Assembly: GCA_016748015.1 (NCBI GenBank)
Contig: JAAOMT010000054.1
Span: 142,499-206,498, forward strand
Reading direction: 5' to 3'
Length of the DNA stretch: 64,000 nt
From: Geosiphon pyriformis
Lineage: Eukaryota > Glomeromycota > Glomeromycetes > Archaeosporales > Geosiphonaceae
Position 1 is the stretch's first letter, and every line of letters begins with the position of its first letter. The position numbers and the translations under genes were made by a program. Shown here piece by piece: positions 1 to 11,339 of this stretch. Below the pieces are notes generated by a model that had not been told where the DNA came from, made no database searches, and was given only the letters and a program-made list of their open reading frames with translations.

Positions 1-1500
1 GAGCCAAAAGTTTGAAATATATATGGATCACAAAAGATTGACCTCAATTCAGAAGCAAGAATTTGGAGATGACCACCATGTCAAATAGAAAATAGAACTT
101 TCACCATTCAATTATATAGTACATTATAAAAAGGGAAAAGACAATGGAAATGCTGATGGATTGTCGCAAATAAGACAAATCTAAAAACATTTCAAACCAA
201 AAATATAACAAAAGATGAATATACAAAAATACCAACAACTTTAACATTATATAAATATCCAATTGTTCAAGGAGAAATTATCTCAACAGGAACAAAAAAA
301 CATAAAACAAAAATTAAAATATTTTATCAACCATTAAAATATACTTTACTGGAAGAACAAAAGAAATCCAGATCAACCAATCAAAGTAATCATTGAACCA
401 AAAAAAGAGACAGTACTATTTAACATGCATTCAGATCCAACAGCAAGACATTTTCATAAAGAAGCAATCATGGAAAAAACCAGAAAAAGATACTATTGGC
501 CATCAATGTATCTGAACATTATTTAATACATTCAAAGTTGTGATGCTTGTCAAAGAAGAGATGGAACCAAACCCAGTGAACCATTAAGACCAATCAAAGT
601 GGAACAATCATTCAACTGTATTAGAATTGATTTAGTCGGACTATTAACAATCACCAGCAGAGGCAACAGATATATTGCAATAGCCATAGACTATCTTACA
701 AAATGGCCAGAAGCAAAAGTCATTCAAAAAGCAGATGCAGAATCTGTTGCTGAATTTATTTATCAAGACTTGATATGTCGACATGGATGCCCAAAAGAAC
801 TACTATCAGATCAAGGAACTCACTTTGTAAACAGAATATTGACAGAACTAAGTCAAAAATTTGGAATTAAAAGACCATTGTCATCATCATACTATCTACA
901 AACCAACAGATTAGTTAAAAGATTCAATAGAACACTGTGTAAAACAATTGCCAAAATCAGTCAAAAAAACCAGGACAAATAGAACTTGTTTATATCATCA
1001 ATATTATTTGCTTATTGGACAATGAAGCAAGACACTACACAAGTAACACCATTTGAATTAGTATATAGTAGAACAACAACATTACCAGTTGAAATAGAAG
1101 TCAATACTTATCCAACAAAACCAATAAATGAAGACAATTTTCAGGAAATGTTACTAAGAAAAACATATGACTTAATGGAAACACTAGAAAACAAATGACG
1201 AAGAGCAGCTGATAATATTCAAAAGTCACAAGAAAAACAAAAAAAAAGACATGATAATCAACTATCAGAGAAACCAGTTGGATTCAAAATTAGAGACAAA
1301 GTGCTTCTACATTATACCAAAGTGAAAAAACAATAGAGTAGGAAATTTGACCCCAAATGGGATGAATCATTTCACATTAAAGAAATTCTTAAAAATAGAG
1401 CTTATAAATTAAGATGGGACAACAAAATCTTAATCAAAGCAGCACATAGTGATTGACTGAAACCATATTATCATATAGTGTCACCATCTACCAATAATAT
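1..1500 (+). pseudogene. A1 pol: RNase H end and integrase, degraded
   Basis: Encodes the last part of RNase H (around 1-180, with the family motif HYKKGKDNGNAD) and then integrase, which would insert element cDNA into the host genome. Visible integrase parts are an HHCC-type zinc finger around 425-560 (CDACQRR), the core from about 600 with IDLVG and LLSDQG, and a GPY/F-like C-terminal module near 1345-1470 (WDESFHI). The catalytic Glu is lost: LVKRFN replaces the LVEKFN of A2. Stops interrupt the frame at several places. One, at 980, lies at a Trp codon that is also a stop in A2. No chromodomain follows. Confidence 0.85.
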
Positions 1501-1621
1501 TCCACAATTGGGAATACAAAAAATACTAATTCAACCAGATAAGATTTCATGAGATCTGGAACCAATCATAATCATTGGACCAAACACATAAAGTTGAACA
1601 ATAAAGAAAGTATATAAAGAC

Positions 1622-2287
1622 ATGGCAGACATGACAAAAGACTTCAAAAAAATAGAAATTACTGACAACATCTACTCACTAGCACAACAACTCTTCCAAT
1701 TGATTCAACAACAGAATATAGAAATTACTATCAATCAACAAACCATTAGATACCAAAATACTAAAAAGACATCCAAATACAAAAGTCAAAAGAAAACAGA
1801 AAACACTATTGACAAAATGGTGTTGAAAATAAAATTAGCAATAAAAGAACCAATAAGTATCAACATATATCAAGAGTTGATTAAAGAAACTTGGAAATGG
1901 TGGATACACGAATTTCCAAAGAACTTTTGTTATTTCTACTTGGGAAGACACTTGAATATTCAGAACTTATACATAGATAAAACAAAACGATTATTTGACA
2001 CAACAATACTGCAACAACTAGAACAATTTGTGAGAAAAAACAATATAACAACACAAATAAGAGCCATCTATTGATTGCATGCTGGATTCCAAAACAGATC
2101 AGAAGTTCTACTTAATCTGAAAATGAACTCCATTACAGCTAACCAAATGGGAAAAATAACCAACACCCAATTTAAAGAATTACAAACCAAAATAACACAA
2201 ATAATTCTCGAAAAAGAAGTTCAAGAAATACTTTAAGAAAAAGAATTAGAGTTAAGAGATTTGAGAGATCTCGACAGAGCTTAATAT
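1622..2287 (+). pseudogene. A1 ORF3, unknown protein after integrase
   Basis: I do not recognise this protein. It opens with ATG (MADMTKDFKK), stays open for 150 codons to a TGA after RAIY, and homology to A2 continues to about 2280. It contains an ITINQQTIRYQN-like motif near residue 40 and an IDKTKRLFDTTILQQLEQF helix-like stretch near residue 120. I see no signal peptide, membrane segment or zinc motif. The TGA after RAIY is also present in A2 at 25500. The N-terminal motif recurs in C1 (15222-15344), and a looser match exists in the family B ORF3, so it seems to be a standing part of these elements. Confidence 0.7.
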
Positions 2288-2288
2288 T

Positions 2289-2302
2289 AAAAAGAAGAGA
2301 AT
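2289..2302 (+). other. A1 polypurine tract
   Basis: Purine run AAAAAGAAGAGAA directly before the 3' LTR. In LTR retrotransposons this run primes plus-strand DNA synthesis. The same position in A2 holds AAAGGAAGGAA. Confidence 0.65.
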
Positions 2303-2304
2303 AA

Positions 2305-3168
2305 CATTACTTATAAAATATAGAAAATATATTAGCATATAAATTAGCCAATCAGGAATAGCCATAGTAAATGTGGAATTCCAGGATTCCTTTCAAGAGA
2401 AATTGCAGGATTCCAGGAATTTCAGAATTCTCATACAAGGAATCGCAGGATTTCAAAATTCCAGGATTTCTCTCAAAAAAAATTGCAGAATTCTAGGAAT
2501 TCCAAGATTTCTGGTGTGAAGAAATAAGAAATTGAGAAATCTCAATTATGTATATATAGCAGTAGCATTAAAAACAGAAAGAGACAGAATCCTTTAGTTA
2601 GAGACCTCCCAGTTTAGATTTGATCTAAGCAATTTTCCACATCACAAATAAATAATTATTCATTATTTTAATCTATTTCCCACTATCAACATGAAATGTT
2701 GATAGTAATTGATACTTAACCATACTGGAACAATAGCTCTTAATTATGGCTATTGACGGAATACTAACTTACAATTGCTTTTACTTGTTTCTTTATTTTC
2801 TTTTATTTTATTTTTTATTTTTTTGTTATTTCTTTGGTTTTTACTAAATTGATTAAAGATTAAGCGCTGAGATACAAATGTCATAGGAACTGGTAAAAAA
2901 CCTGTAAAACAAGAGTAGAACACTCATAGATTTGAGGATAGCTTACCAAGAGAATTACCAGCCATTATGCTGAGAAAGAAATTTGACAAAACTGTGGTTT
3001 TGGGAAGCTACAAATAAAACCATTAATTAAATCTCTGTCTATTATACAAAGAACTCTACACCAAAACCTTCAGAAAACACACCTTCAGATATTAACACCA
3101 CATATCAACCAAGCACCAAGTTATGGGTTTGTTATTTAATTTGAGACCCCAAATAATCAACTATAACA
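2305..3168 (+). repeat. A1 3' LTR
   Basis: Aligns along its length with the A2 LTRs. It starts at CATTACTTATAAAATATAG (TGTTACTCATAG in A2) and ends TATAACA (GTAACA in A2), so the terminal inverted dinucleotides have decayed. U3 holds a cluster of degenerate AATTCCAGGATTCC units at about 2376-2515, then a TATA-like TATATATAG at 2551. Downstream is a T-rich tract (2780-2830). About 864 bp. Confidence 0.85.
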
Positions 3169-3241
3169 GTGGCTAATTTATATGACATCAATGGCTAATA
3201 CATGTGATAATTAATAAGAAGTGTAGGTTTCAACCATAACA
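3169..3241 (-). repeat. B0 3' LTR fragment
   Basis: Matches the U3 start of other family B LTRs in reverse complement, from GTGGCTAATTTATATGAC to CAACCATAACA. The other side of this LTR would lie left of A1, outside the window. Confidence 0.8.
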
Positions 3242-3868
3242 TTATCCTCTCCAAAGAGATTGAGCTCTGACAAAATCAAGCTATTCATGATGTAATCTAT
3301 TTGAAAAGTTTTATTTAACTCAAAGTTAACTAGTTTGTTGAAGTTTTTTGTGGATAGGATATATAATACTTAAGATGAAATGAGTTTTGTATACAAGAAA
3401 CCAAATCTTTGTATTAGAGTTTTGGCTTTTTTAGCAATAGTTAAAACTTTTGGGGCATCTAACCATATAATGCCCAAAATTTCTGTCTGTATTTCTGAAG
3501 TTGTTTTTCTTCATGAGTTTTATATCTTCTATAATTTTACTAAGGCAACTATAGAGTTTTAATTGCCTTCTATATAACAAGTTTTTGTCTATGGGTAAAA
3601 TTTCTTGGAATGTTTTTCCAATTGTGCTGGAAGATGGGAGTATAGCTGCTGTTATACTTTCCAACAGATATTTATCCATTTTGCTACTAATTTTTTCTCT
3701 TCTGATAATAGTTTTCTTTTGTCTAATAACAGTATGTATTCTACTGTTATCAGTTATGATGGTTTGTTTTTTAATGGTCAGAGTAGCATTTGGATAGTTT
3801 TTGATCCAATACTTATGAAGAGTATAGAAGGCATTTTGAATGTTTTGATTCAGAAAATAATTATTCAT
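3211..3868 (-). pseudogene. B0 ORF3
   Basis: Family B copy of the unknown ORF after integrase. It begins at the conserved ATG of MNNYFLNQNIQN and runs toward a stop that lies inside the LTR (3211-3213), so its last codons are LTR bases. Motifs shared with B1-B4 include TITDNSRIHTV, LPIDKNLLYRRQL and TLIQRFGL. The distance from start to stop is not a multiple of three, so at least one indel is present. An open stretch upstream of the ATG, starting with TTG, overlaps the end of integrase. Function unknown. Confidence 0.68.
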
Positions 3869-3963
3869 ATTGATTGAAAATACCTCTGTTTTGGGAATGG
3901 TGTATTTATTTATACTTGATTTTTGCTGATTATTTGAGTTAATATTACCACAACAGGCAACCA

Positions 3964-4567
3964 ATCAGATTATTTATAATATTTCTTGAATCATGTACCA
4001 TGAACAGGATGATTATTGAAGATTGTTCTGGATTGATCTTGAAGAATATAAGAACCATTGTTTAAAACTTTGTTGACTATAAAGAGTCTTTTCCACTGGC
4101 TAAAAAATTTATCACCATAGACATTGTCTCTATCTGAATGGTATTTTAGTACTAAGTCACCAACACTTAAAAAAAGTGTTTTATAAGTTTTCTTTTTCTT
4201 AAGCTTTTCTTGGAACTGTTTTATCTTTTCAAAAGCAATTATTCATGCTTCTATTAAGAAGTCAAGAATGATATCAAGTCTTCTTTGCAAAATGTCTTTG
4301 TAATTTTCTATTGTGATTTCTTTAAAAGATATTGTTTTAATGTCAGTTTCTATTAGTAGTGTTGCCATGCATCCATAGAACAAATAAAAAGGTTCATAAT
4401 TTGTTATGTCATGATTTACAGTTCTATAAGCAAACAAAGTTGAAGGCAGTACTTTGTTCTATAAGTTTGTTTCTTCACTGGTTTTGGCTAGAATTTCACA
4501 TAGTGTTCTATTAAAACATTCCACTAAGCTATTTGTTTAGGGGTGATAAGAGAAAGAAAGTTTATGA
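3964..4567 (-). pseudogene. B0 integrase fragment
   Basis: C-terminal part of family B integrase, including the FAYRTVNHDITNYEPF segment (4390-4437) and the region around the catalytic Glu (SLVECFNRTL near 4520). One stop sits at the Trp codon just before NKVLPS (TAG). The N-terminal zinc finger and both catalytic Asp residues lay beyond 4567 and were separated by the C1 insertion. Confidence 0.78.
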
Positions 4568-5537
4568 TGTTGTCATTAGCAGAATTTTAGCTATTAATTA
4601 GCATAAAATTACTCTCATAATTCCTATTATTAATTAGTATATATTATTATTATTTCGAATATTACTTATTATTTAATCAAATTATCAAATATTATTACTC
4701 AATTAATAATCTGATTTGTACCATAGAAATTAAGATAATCAAATTACACAATACCCTGAACCATTTAATATAGTCAAATTTGCTGAAATTAATAAAAATT
4801 GGCCGAAATAATCAATAGTTCAGTGAAATAACTTGCAGTTTGCTAAAATGTATCTTTAGTTTACCCAAATTGTAGCAAAAAGAAAAGTGCAAGTTCAAAA
4901 ACTAGTACTATAACAAGTTGTATAAAAGAAGAGCTTCTTTCTTCAAGAAAATGTATTTTCTTATAGTATTTTAACATAGTATCTCACTTTAGATATCTTA
5001 ATTAGAACAAATCATTTTTTACATATTCAAATAAAAATTAAATATTCAAAAACCAAATTCTTTGATTATTGCACTTCAAATTCCCTTAACACAACTAACA
5101 TTTCAAAATTGATTAGCTATCAATTTTAGTAATTTGTTAGTAATTCTAAGTCTGGATAGAAAATGTTTCTCTTGATAAATTTTATTTTTTTTATATTTTT
5201 TTTATTTATTTTTCTTTTTTATTACAATCATTAAGGTAGTCTACAAACAAAATTTCTGTAGAAGAGTTGACTTTCACAGCAAAGTAACTACACATTTTTA
5301 GTGAGCTTTTAGATGAGCAATTTCTAAGAAAGAGTTAATGTTTACTACAATGTAACTACATAAAGTAACTGGCAAGAAATTGGCCATTTCACTTATAAGC
5401 CCAGCAGTTTAAATTATAAGAGATAATTTGAAGATAAATTCAGTTACTAGAGATCCAACTACTTCCTGAGAATGTGAATTCACAGCAAATTAACATTAAC
5501 AACATTCAAGAAAAGAGACCAAAAACCTCCTGTAATA
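4568..5537 (+). repeat. C1 5' LTR
   Basis: No second copy exists in the window, so this is inferred. Left edge: B0 integrase stops at 4567 and TGTTGTCATTAGC begins. Right edge: CTGTAATA followed by TTTGGTGCTTTTC, the same arrangement as the end of the A2 5' LTR (CTGTAACA then TTTGGTGCTTTC). It holds a TATA box TATAAAAG at 4921 and a T-rich tract at 5190-5220. About 970 bp. Confidence 0.65.
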
Positions 5538-7060
5538 TTTGGTGCTTTTCTATAGAAATAACACAGCAACAACAAATTCAAAGTGGCGACCATATCAAAC
5601 ACAACAACTCTAAAGTATTATCAGCAATTTATACTTACTGCAAGCAAAGATTCAACATCCCAGATGGAATTGAAGTTGTCAAGAAATCAGTATACCAATA
5701 TATTGAAAACTGTATTAACAATTATCTTTTTGGAAACTACAACATTTTAGAAGTTAGAAGCAACCTTTACAATAATTTAGTGCATTATTCACAATTAAAA
5801 ACAGAAGACCTGAACAGTGAAACTCTTGCAACCTACTTCCAAAAACTTAACTTTAGCATTATTCAGTATTGTAAAGAAAAATACCCAGTACAGGCTAGAT
5901 ACTCTATTGACTTTGAATCAGAAACAGAAACAAGCAACAAAGGCAAACAAAAACTAAAGCAACATTCAAACACCACTCCAACCACCCCAAAGACACCAAA
6001 AATAACTGCCAAAAACTTGCAAATTTCAGAACAAAGAACTAGCACCAGACTTTCACTCTTAGTTACACTCTTTTTAATTTTATTTGCTCAATCACAAACA
6101 CCAAATTTATTACTTATCCATTTTTCAAGACCAAAAGATTTTCAGTTATCCAAAAATTCTATTCAATAGCAGGAACTCATATCAACCAGCACCAATATTA
6201 TTGATTACCTACAAAAAAACAAAAGTAATTATTCAGAGAACTTGGAAAGTAAGAAAACTGAATCAGAACAAAAAAAAACTACAGAAAATAAAAAAAAATA
6301 ACAACTGCTTATATTGCAAAAATCCCAAAATTTACTGGTAAAAATAATAATACCAGTCCTTAAGAATGGCTTGATAAAGTCCAGAAAACAGGAGATGCAA
6401 ATGGTTGAAATACAGCAAGAATGCTCAAAACAATCTCATACTTTCTCCAAGAAACTACAGAAGAATGGTTTGAAAACTTAGAAAAACCATTTAGAAACTG
6501 GCAAGCATTCAAAGATGCTTTCTTACAACAATTCACCAACAACAACACCTCTATTACTCTCTGAAATTGCTTTCACAATATCAAACAAGAAACATCTGAA
6601 ACTGTTATGACCTATCTGGGAAGATTCAACAAACTTCTTTGACAAATTCGACAATTGGAAACCAATGAATTCTATTTTAATGCCCAGATTTTGAATCAGT
6701 TTATAGCAGAATTAAAAGACAAATTAATCAAGAAAGTTCACCCACATGTCTCAGAAGACTTAGCAGCAGCCATTAGACATGCAAAAAATTATGAAATAGT
6801 AATAAAAGAAGCCAATCATACTAAACTTGTAAATCTTGCTATTGGAGAAACTAGCTCAACAGCTGAAAAAGAAATTGACCAACTAACAAAGAAGATTGAG
6901 AACTATTTCACTAACCAGCAACAACAGCAACAATTACAAAGATATTAGCCACCACAATAATAAAACCAAAACAACTATTCATTTTCATTAAACAGCCAAA
7001 ACCAAAGTTGTTACTATTGTGGAATTCTAGAACATTGGAAACAAGATTGCAGAAAGCTAC
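5474..7060 (+). pseudogene. C1 gag polyprotein, degraded
   Basis: Structural protein that would form the intracellular particle. An N-terminal region (to 6169) ends in a Lys/Thr/Pro-rich tract like that of A2 gag. The capsid part (about 6365-6950) includes FNAQILNQFIAELKDKL, close to NYFIVPQILNQF in A2. It ends in a CCHC zinc knuckle CYYCGILEHWKQDC at 7009-7050, with the C-x2-C-x4-H-x4-C spacing intact. The frame changes between the N-terminal and capsid parts, and stops lie near 6395 and 6560. A Gln-rich stretch precedes the knuckle. The true start is unclear and may lie a little downstream of 5540. Confidence 0.75.
5540..5556 (+). other. C1 candidate primer binding site
   Basis: TGGTGCTTTTCTATAG starts two bases after the presumed LTR end. 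It resembles the A2 site TGGTGCTTTCTGTGAGG, and family B has a similar TGGTGCTTCC. I could not assign the tRNA. Confidence 0.45.
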
Positions 7061-7509
7061 AAAGAGACCAACAAAACAAAAGTAATCAATGTTACTCTTC
7101 AATACAGCAATTTTATTATCAGCCTCTACCACCAGCCTACTATTCTTCAAGACCTCAACAGCAAACCAATTACTATCAATCTGCTTTACAGCAACAATAT
7201 TAACAACTTTCACCAATTTGACAGTATTAGCCATCTACACAACAATATTAAGTACCAGCCTGAAGATTGGTTCAACATAACCAATTTACATCTCAAAATC
7301 AATTTTAGAATAACAACAACAGAATCAACTCAATAACCAGTTAGTTCTCTGAAATTCTGGTTAGCAAAGACCCAATCACTATTACACTCAACCCAATTAT
7401 CTTACAATGTCTGAAGGATCAAATTTTTAACAAACTGTACTTTTTGAAGGTGAAGTTGCAGCACCAAAATCAAACCCTTCTAACAATACTATTTCACCAG
7501 CTCAAATTG

Positions 7510-7908
7510 CTCAAAATACCAATCTCTCAGATATATTTCCATTTAAATTTGAAGCCAATGAATCACCATTTTTGTTTAGCAATACAGCAGTCAATAAACA
7601 AAAAACAATTACAGCAATATATACTAAAGCTAAAGTTAAAGGAAAACCAATTTGGTTAATCTTAGATAGTGGATTAGCTAGAAGTATTATTACCTACTAA
7701 TTAATGCAACAGCTTTAAAGAACTGTTAACAGGCCAGCCCAAACTGTCATTGTTACAGCAGATGGGATGAAAAAGACACCAATAGGAGAAATTAACAACT
7801 TTTTATTTACAATTAATGAAATCACCATTCCAGTCAAAGTTTTAGTCATGAATGCACCACAATACCAAGCTCTTGTTAGAAATAATTGGCTTCTCAAGGC
7901 CAATGCAA
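7510..7908 (+). pseudogene. C1 aspartic protease, first part
   Basis: Retropepsin that would cleave the polyprotein. The catalytic motif LILDSG is at 7656-7673, with DSG at 7665-7673. Downstream are TADGMKKTPIGEI, IPVKVLVMNAPQYQALV and NNWLLKANA, parallel to A2 protease. A stop follows IITY. The coding sequence breaks at 7908, where the oligo-T of O1a begins, and resumes at 10365. Confidence 0.8.
7899..7908 (+). repeat. O1a target duplication, left
   Basis: GCCAATGCAA, repeated exactly at 10355-10364. Both copies fit the same Ala-Asn-Ala codons of C1 protease, so they are a genuine target duplication. Confidence 0.82.
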
Positions 7909-10354
7909 TTTTTTTTTTTTTTGTTAATGTATAGCCATGTTAGTTGTTTATTAGTTAAGTCCACAGTAATATGGCAGTTTTATAAAGCCAGCTTACTCAA
8001 TAATACAAAAATCACAAGATGCGGCTAACTACAAATGGAAAGCCCTAACTACACATTAATATTATCTTTGCTACCTAATGTATTAAACATATCTAATTCA
8101 TATATCTTACCTATAATGCATACAAGCTCATGGCTACTCTTAACAAAACCACTTATCCACTTAGCAGTCTGATCAAGATCAGATTTGATATTAAAGGATT
8201 GAACCTCCCACAATTCCATCATTGCATCAAATGTATCATCATAGACTGAAAAATTTTTAACTTCATTATTATTATTATTATTATTATCATCCATGTTTTC
8301 ATCATCAAATATGTCAAAGTGAACTTTCCTACTCCTTAACTTGATGGCCCCCATTTTTTTTTGCAGCACAGAAGCCACAGCATGAACAGCATTAATTTGG
8401 TTTCCCAATCCAACCATACTTTTTTTCATTGCTTCTGCCATAACAGGTGGAGTAGACAATATTTTAGTAATCAACACAACCAAAAAACTCACAGGCTCAA
8501 CTATAGATTTAATCAACAAAGACAGTTTACTAAGTTGGGTTTCCAGAAAAGTCAATCTAGCATTAACAGCAACATCTGAACCAGAGAAAACAACAGGCAA
8601 CAGAGATACAACACCTTTGGGAGGAGCACTAAAAGCCAGAACTATATTGGCAGCAGCAGCAACAGGAAAAACCACAGAGGTAGCAGCTTTGGTATAGGAT
8701 TTTGCTCCAATAAAGAATGACTTAAAGATATTGGCACCACCAGCAGAATTAGAAAAGAGTTTGGGCAGGAGAGGTGGCAACACCTTGCAGTTTACAGCCA
8801 AGTAATCTAAACTTTGACATCTGTAGCAGTGATGACATCCAGAAGTTTCCCACCAGATACAGCAGCCACATAAAGTACCAGTTTTTGAAACAGCAGTATT
8901 TAAAGATTCCAAAAAATTAAAGGTCACCACAGCAAAGCATTAACATTAATAGAAATTAGGGAAGTAGGAAATGAAACATGTATGGCCACCAACTTGGGAG
9001 ACCATATTACTTATTTCAAATACAGTGCAGCCAAATGGAAGATTTACTAGCTTAGCTTTAAAAGCATCTTTTGAGGAGATAGCTTTCTTTTAGTTGGCAA
9101 TAGGAAGAATCCTAATACTGTTTTTCCTGACCAAAACAGACCAATAAGAGAAAACATTAGCAGCAGAAGAAGTGTCCTTAAAATTAACCACAGCATATTG
9201 CCATAAGCCAGCAGGCTTTAACTTAACAGACATGACAATACCAAAAATGCCAAGAGCAGTTTTGATGTCATTAGAAGAGGTACCCAAAGATATGTCATGC
9301 AGTACAACTAACAGAGAAGGAAAAGAAACAGAGGCCACACCAGAAGATTGTGCAATCTTAAGAGTGGTCAAAAAAATCTTATTACCAATGGCCACTTTGG
9401 TGGCACCAGTTAAATTTTCTTAAGATGCAAATTCTACACAGAACAACTTAACAGCATTTCATAAAACTGACTTAAGCCCAATACAACTAAGCAGTAGCTG
9501 AAACAAGGAACTAAGAAGGGCCATCTTGATCTTGAATGTGGCACCAGGCACAAGAGTGGAGGCCACCCATCCAGAAAACTTTTGTTGACCATTCACATTT
9601 ATCCAAGCACCACTATCAACAACACCAGAAACTGGGGGAAAAGTAGATAATTCTATTTCTATCTGATCAGTTCAATCTTTGAGATCATTTGAAATGATGG
9701 GCTGTTTTGCTTCCATGACAGAAAATGATCTGCCAGAGATTACTACATCAGACAACACAGCCAGTGGTTAATTTTGCTTCATATTAGGAGTTAAGCCATT
9801 GCTATTGCCATTCATATCAGAAAGAGGGCTGGCTGCTGTTGTAAAGATCTTACCTAAGATCTCATCTGGAACTACAAAAGAGTTTGATATGACCATAGCA
9901 GTTGTTATTGCTTGCTGCTGTTTTTTGGAATTTTTGGCTTTTGTGGTCATTTGTAAAGTAGAGATAGTAGAAGTAGTGGAAGTGGTGAGAGCAGGAAAGA
10001 CCAACTTGTTGACAGGTTTGTTATTAAAAATCTTTGGACTTTTTGAAGTAGTAAAGACAACACTGAGACTAATCCGAGTATGCCTTTTTGAAAGAACTTT
10101 GACTAGAGAAGAATTACCAGCCAAAGGAAAAGAAAATGAACCAGAAGTCACTAAAAGCAGCTTTTCACTAATGTTTTTTAAAAGAAATATAGCCAGAACA
10201 TTTTGTCTAGCTGCTTCAATAACAGAGAAACTCTCTCATGTTGAAACTTTATTAGTTACTATAGAAAAAGTACTGTTTGTAGCTTTTTTACTCTTAGCTT
10301 TAGTCGTGGTCATAAAATTTAAGAGAGAAAGAGTTTTTGAAATCAATAAAATTT
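7909..10354 (-). mobile_element. O1a, ORF1-only LINE-like retroelement
   Basis: A 2446-bp minus-strand insertion with a 10-bp target duplication. Its 3' end is a run of T on the plus strand, i.e. a poly-A tail, preceded by AATAAA about 40 bases upstream. It carries one ORF of about 754 codons with RRM-like and zinc-knuckle regions and no endonuclease or reverse transcriptase. O1b (44473-46910) has the same length, 5' leader, ORF and 3' end. It must have been mobilised by enzymes encoded elsewhere. Confidence 0.85.
8049..10313 (-). pseudogene. O1a ORF1 protein: RRM-like plus CCHC-type
   Basis: One continuous frame of 755 codons from the ATG at 10313 to the stop at 8049, interrupted only by in-frame stops, with no net frameshift. 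N-terminal Ser/Thr/Lys-rich region; an RRM-like fold around 9110-9310 (LHDISLGTSS, LKPAGLWQYAVVNFKD); a second RRM-like region (AKLVNLPFGCTVFEI) near 9020-9065; then a Cys/His cluster (CHHCYRCQSLDYLAVNC) at 8796-8850; and a C-terminal tail with Asn/Asp repeats ending in IYELDMFNTLGSK. The layout matches LINE ORF1 proteins, including N1/N2, which bind element RNA. Stops after MKQN and NFY are shared with O1b. Confidence 0.78.
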
Positions 10355-10364
10355 GCCAATGCAA
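10355..10364 (+). repeat. O1a target duplication, right
   Basis: Second copy of GCCAATGCAA. C1 protease coding resumes here as ANANLD, matching INAMLNWNTQ in A2. Confidence 0.82.
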
Positions 10365-10588
10365 ATTTAGATTGAGAAACCCAAAAATTGAAGATTTTAT
10401 ACCAAGGACAATATACTAAAGTACTTGCCACTTGTAGCACTTTTAATAAAAAATCTGAGAAAGCTTCAGTATTCAAATTTGAAAAAGAAAAAGAACTACT
10501 AATTACTGAAATCTTTATGGCTCTTGGATCAACATCCAGTTGGGCTAAGAAAACAGAACAAGAAATCTTTGAGAAGACCAGAAAATAA
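10365..10588 (+). pseudogene. C1 protease end and linker
   Basis: Continuation of protease after the O1a insertion (ETQKLKILYQGQYTKV, compare NTQKLQLSQNSQYT in A2), then a lysine/glutamate-rich linker that stays open to 10588. One stop (TGA at a Trp position) precedes ETQK. No catalytic residues lie here. It connects protease to the cysteine-rich module. Confidence 0.7.
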
Positions 10589-11173
10589 AATGTAATTAGA
10601 TATTCTACACCAGAACCATGGAAACAACCACCTTATATTCCACTCAAATACAAAGATTGCAACAAGAAACTTTTATTAATGAGAGCATGTATTTCTCCAG
10701 AAAAAGAATATGAAACTCACACCTACTACTTTTGCAAAGCATGCCATAAAGAACGATTTGGATATTCCAAAAAGAGTGAAAAATGGGACAACACTCTTTG
10801 CCTTACATGTGAAGATATACTACCAGAAGAATGCAACTGGATTAATGTTGCAATAAGAGGAGGAGTATGTAACCAAATCTGCCAATATGCCCTATTAATT
10901 TCGGAAAAAGTTAAAAGAGGAACACTTTTTAATGTAGCATACAACAGTGCTTTTAACAAACTTTACTACTATCTTTATAATGCTAAAATGATCTTTGATT
11001 TAGCAATAGCTTTAATTAATAAAGCCATACAGAAAGATGTCCAACAAATGAAAGAAGCTAAGTACATTAAATACACAATAAAATTAGCTAGATTCAACTA
11101 TAAAAATGAAGTAAAGACATACCACCAAATTGCAAGCCACACATATTCAAACCAAGAAGCTCAAATTCAATAA
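10589..11173 (+). pseudogene. C1 cysteine-rich module between protease and dUTPase
   Basis: Unnamed domain, best seen in the 164-codon open stretch from 10679. The pattern is FCKACHKERFG, then KWDNTLCLTCEDIL, then RGGVCNQICQYALLIS, so three Cys pairs with a CxxC spacing in the first two. The same pattern with conserved FG, KWDNT and RGG is present in A2 (20560-20740). Two CxxC pairs plus a third C-x3-C suggest metal binding. After it comes a lysine-rich helical region (KLARFNYKNEVKTY). Possible roles are nucleic acid binding or particle assembly; neither is shown by the sequence. Confidence 0.62.
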
Positions 11174-11339
11174 ATAAAGCAAATAAACATTTAATTGTGT
11201 AAAGAATACATCATGCCTTGTGATGACAAATAGTGTCCAAAATGCTATGCTTTTAGCATTCCTCTGCCCAGTAAAAATAACCAAAAAGAAATTGAATTTG
11301 AGAAACCAGAAACAAAAAAAAAATTGCAACAACACCAAT

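Larger units (their letters stand above)
1..3168 (+). mobile_element. Ty3/gypsy family A element A1, 3' part
   Basis: Right-hand part of an LTR retrotransposon that runs off the left edge. In order it holds the end of RNase H, integrase, ORF3, a purine tract and the 3' LTR. Each module has a close counterpart in A2 (16487-26560), which defines the family. RNase H, integrase and ORF3 all lie in the same frame, broken by stop codons rather than frameshifts. From 3169 on the sequence continues as a family B LTR, so A1 inserted into the LTR of B0. The 5' LTR and the other target duplication are outside the window. Confidence 0.88.
3169..4567 (-). mobile_element. Family B element B0, remnant
   Basis: Minus-strand fragment of a family B Ty3/gypsy element. 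On the plus strand one reads the last 73 bases of its 3' LTR (3169-3241, ending CCATAACA), then ORF3 and integrase. The LTR is cut on the left by A1. Integrase stops abruptly at 4567, where the C1 LTR starts with TGTTGTC. B0 is therefore older than both A1 and C1. The rest of B0 is not seen. Confidence 0.82.

Noticed and set aside
8361-8579. Plus-strand open frame in O1a, and similar ones at 9172-9423, 9799-10419, 44864-45271, 45511-45997 and 46606-47034
   Set aside because: Antisense shadows of the long ORF1 frame; composition mirrors the other strand and no domain is recognisable.
7909-10354. O1a as an ordinary truncated LINE
   Set aside because: Truncation during LINE insertion removes the 5' end. 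Here the 5' leader and start codon are kept and the missing part is ORF2, in two independent insertions with the same ends.
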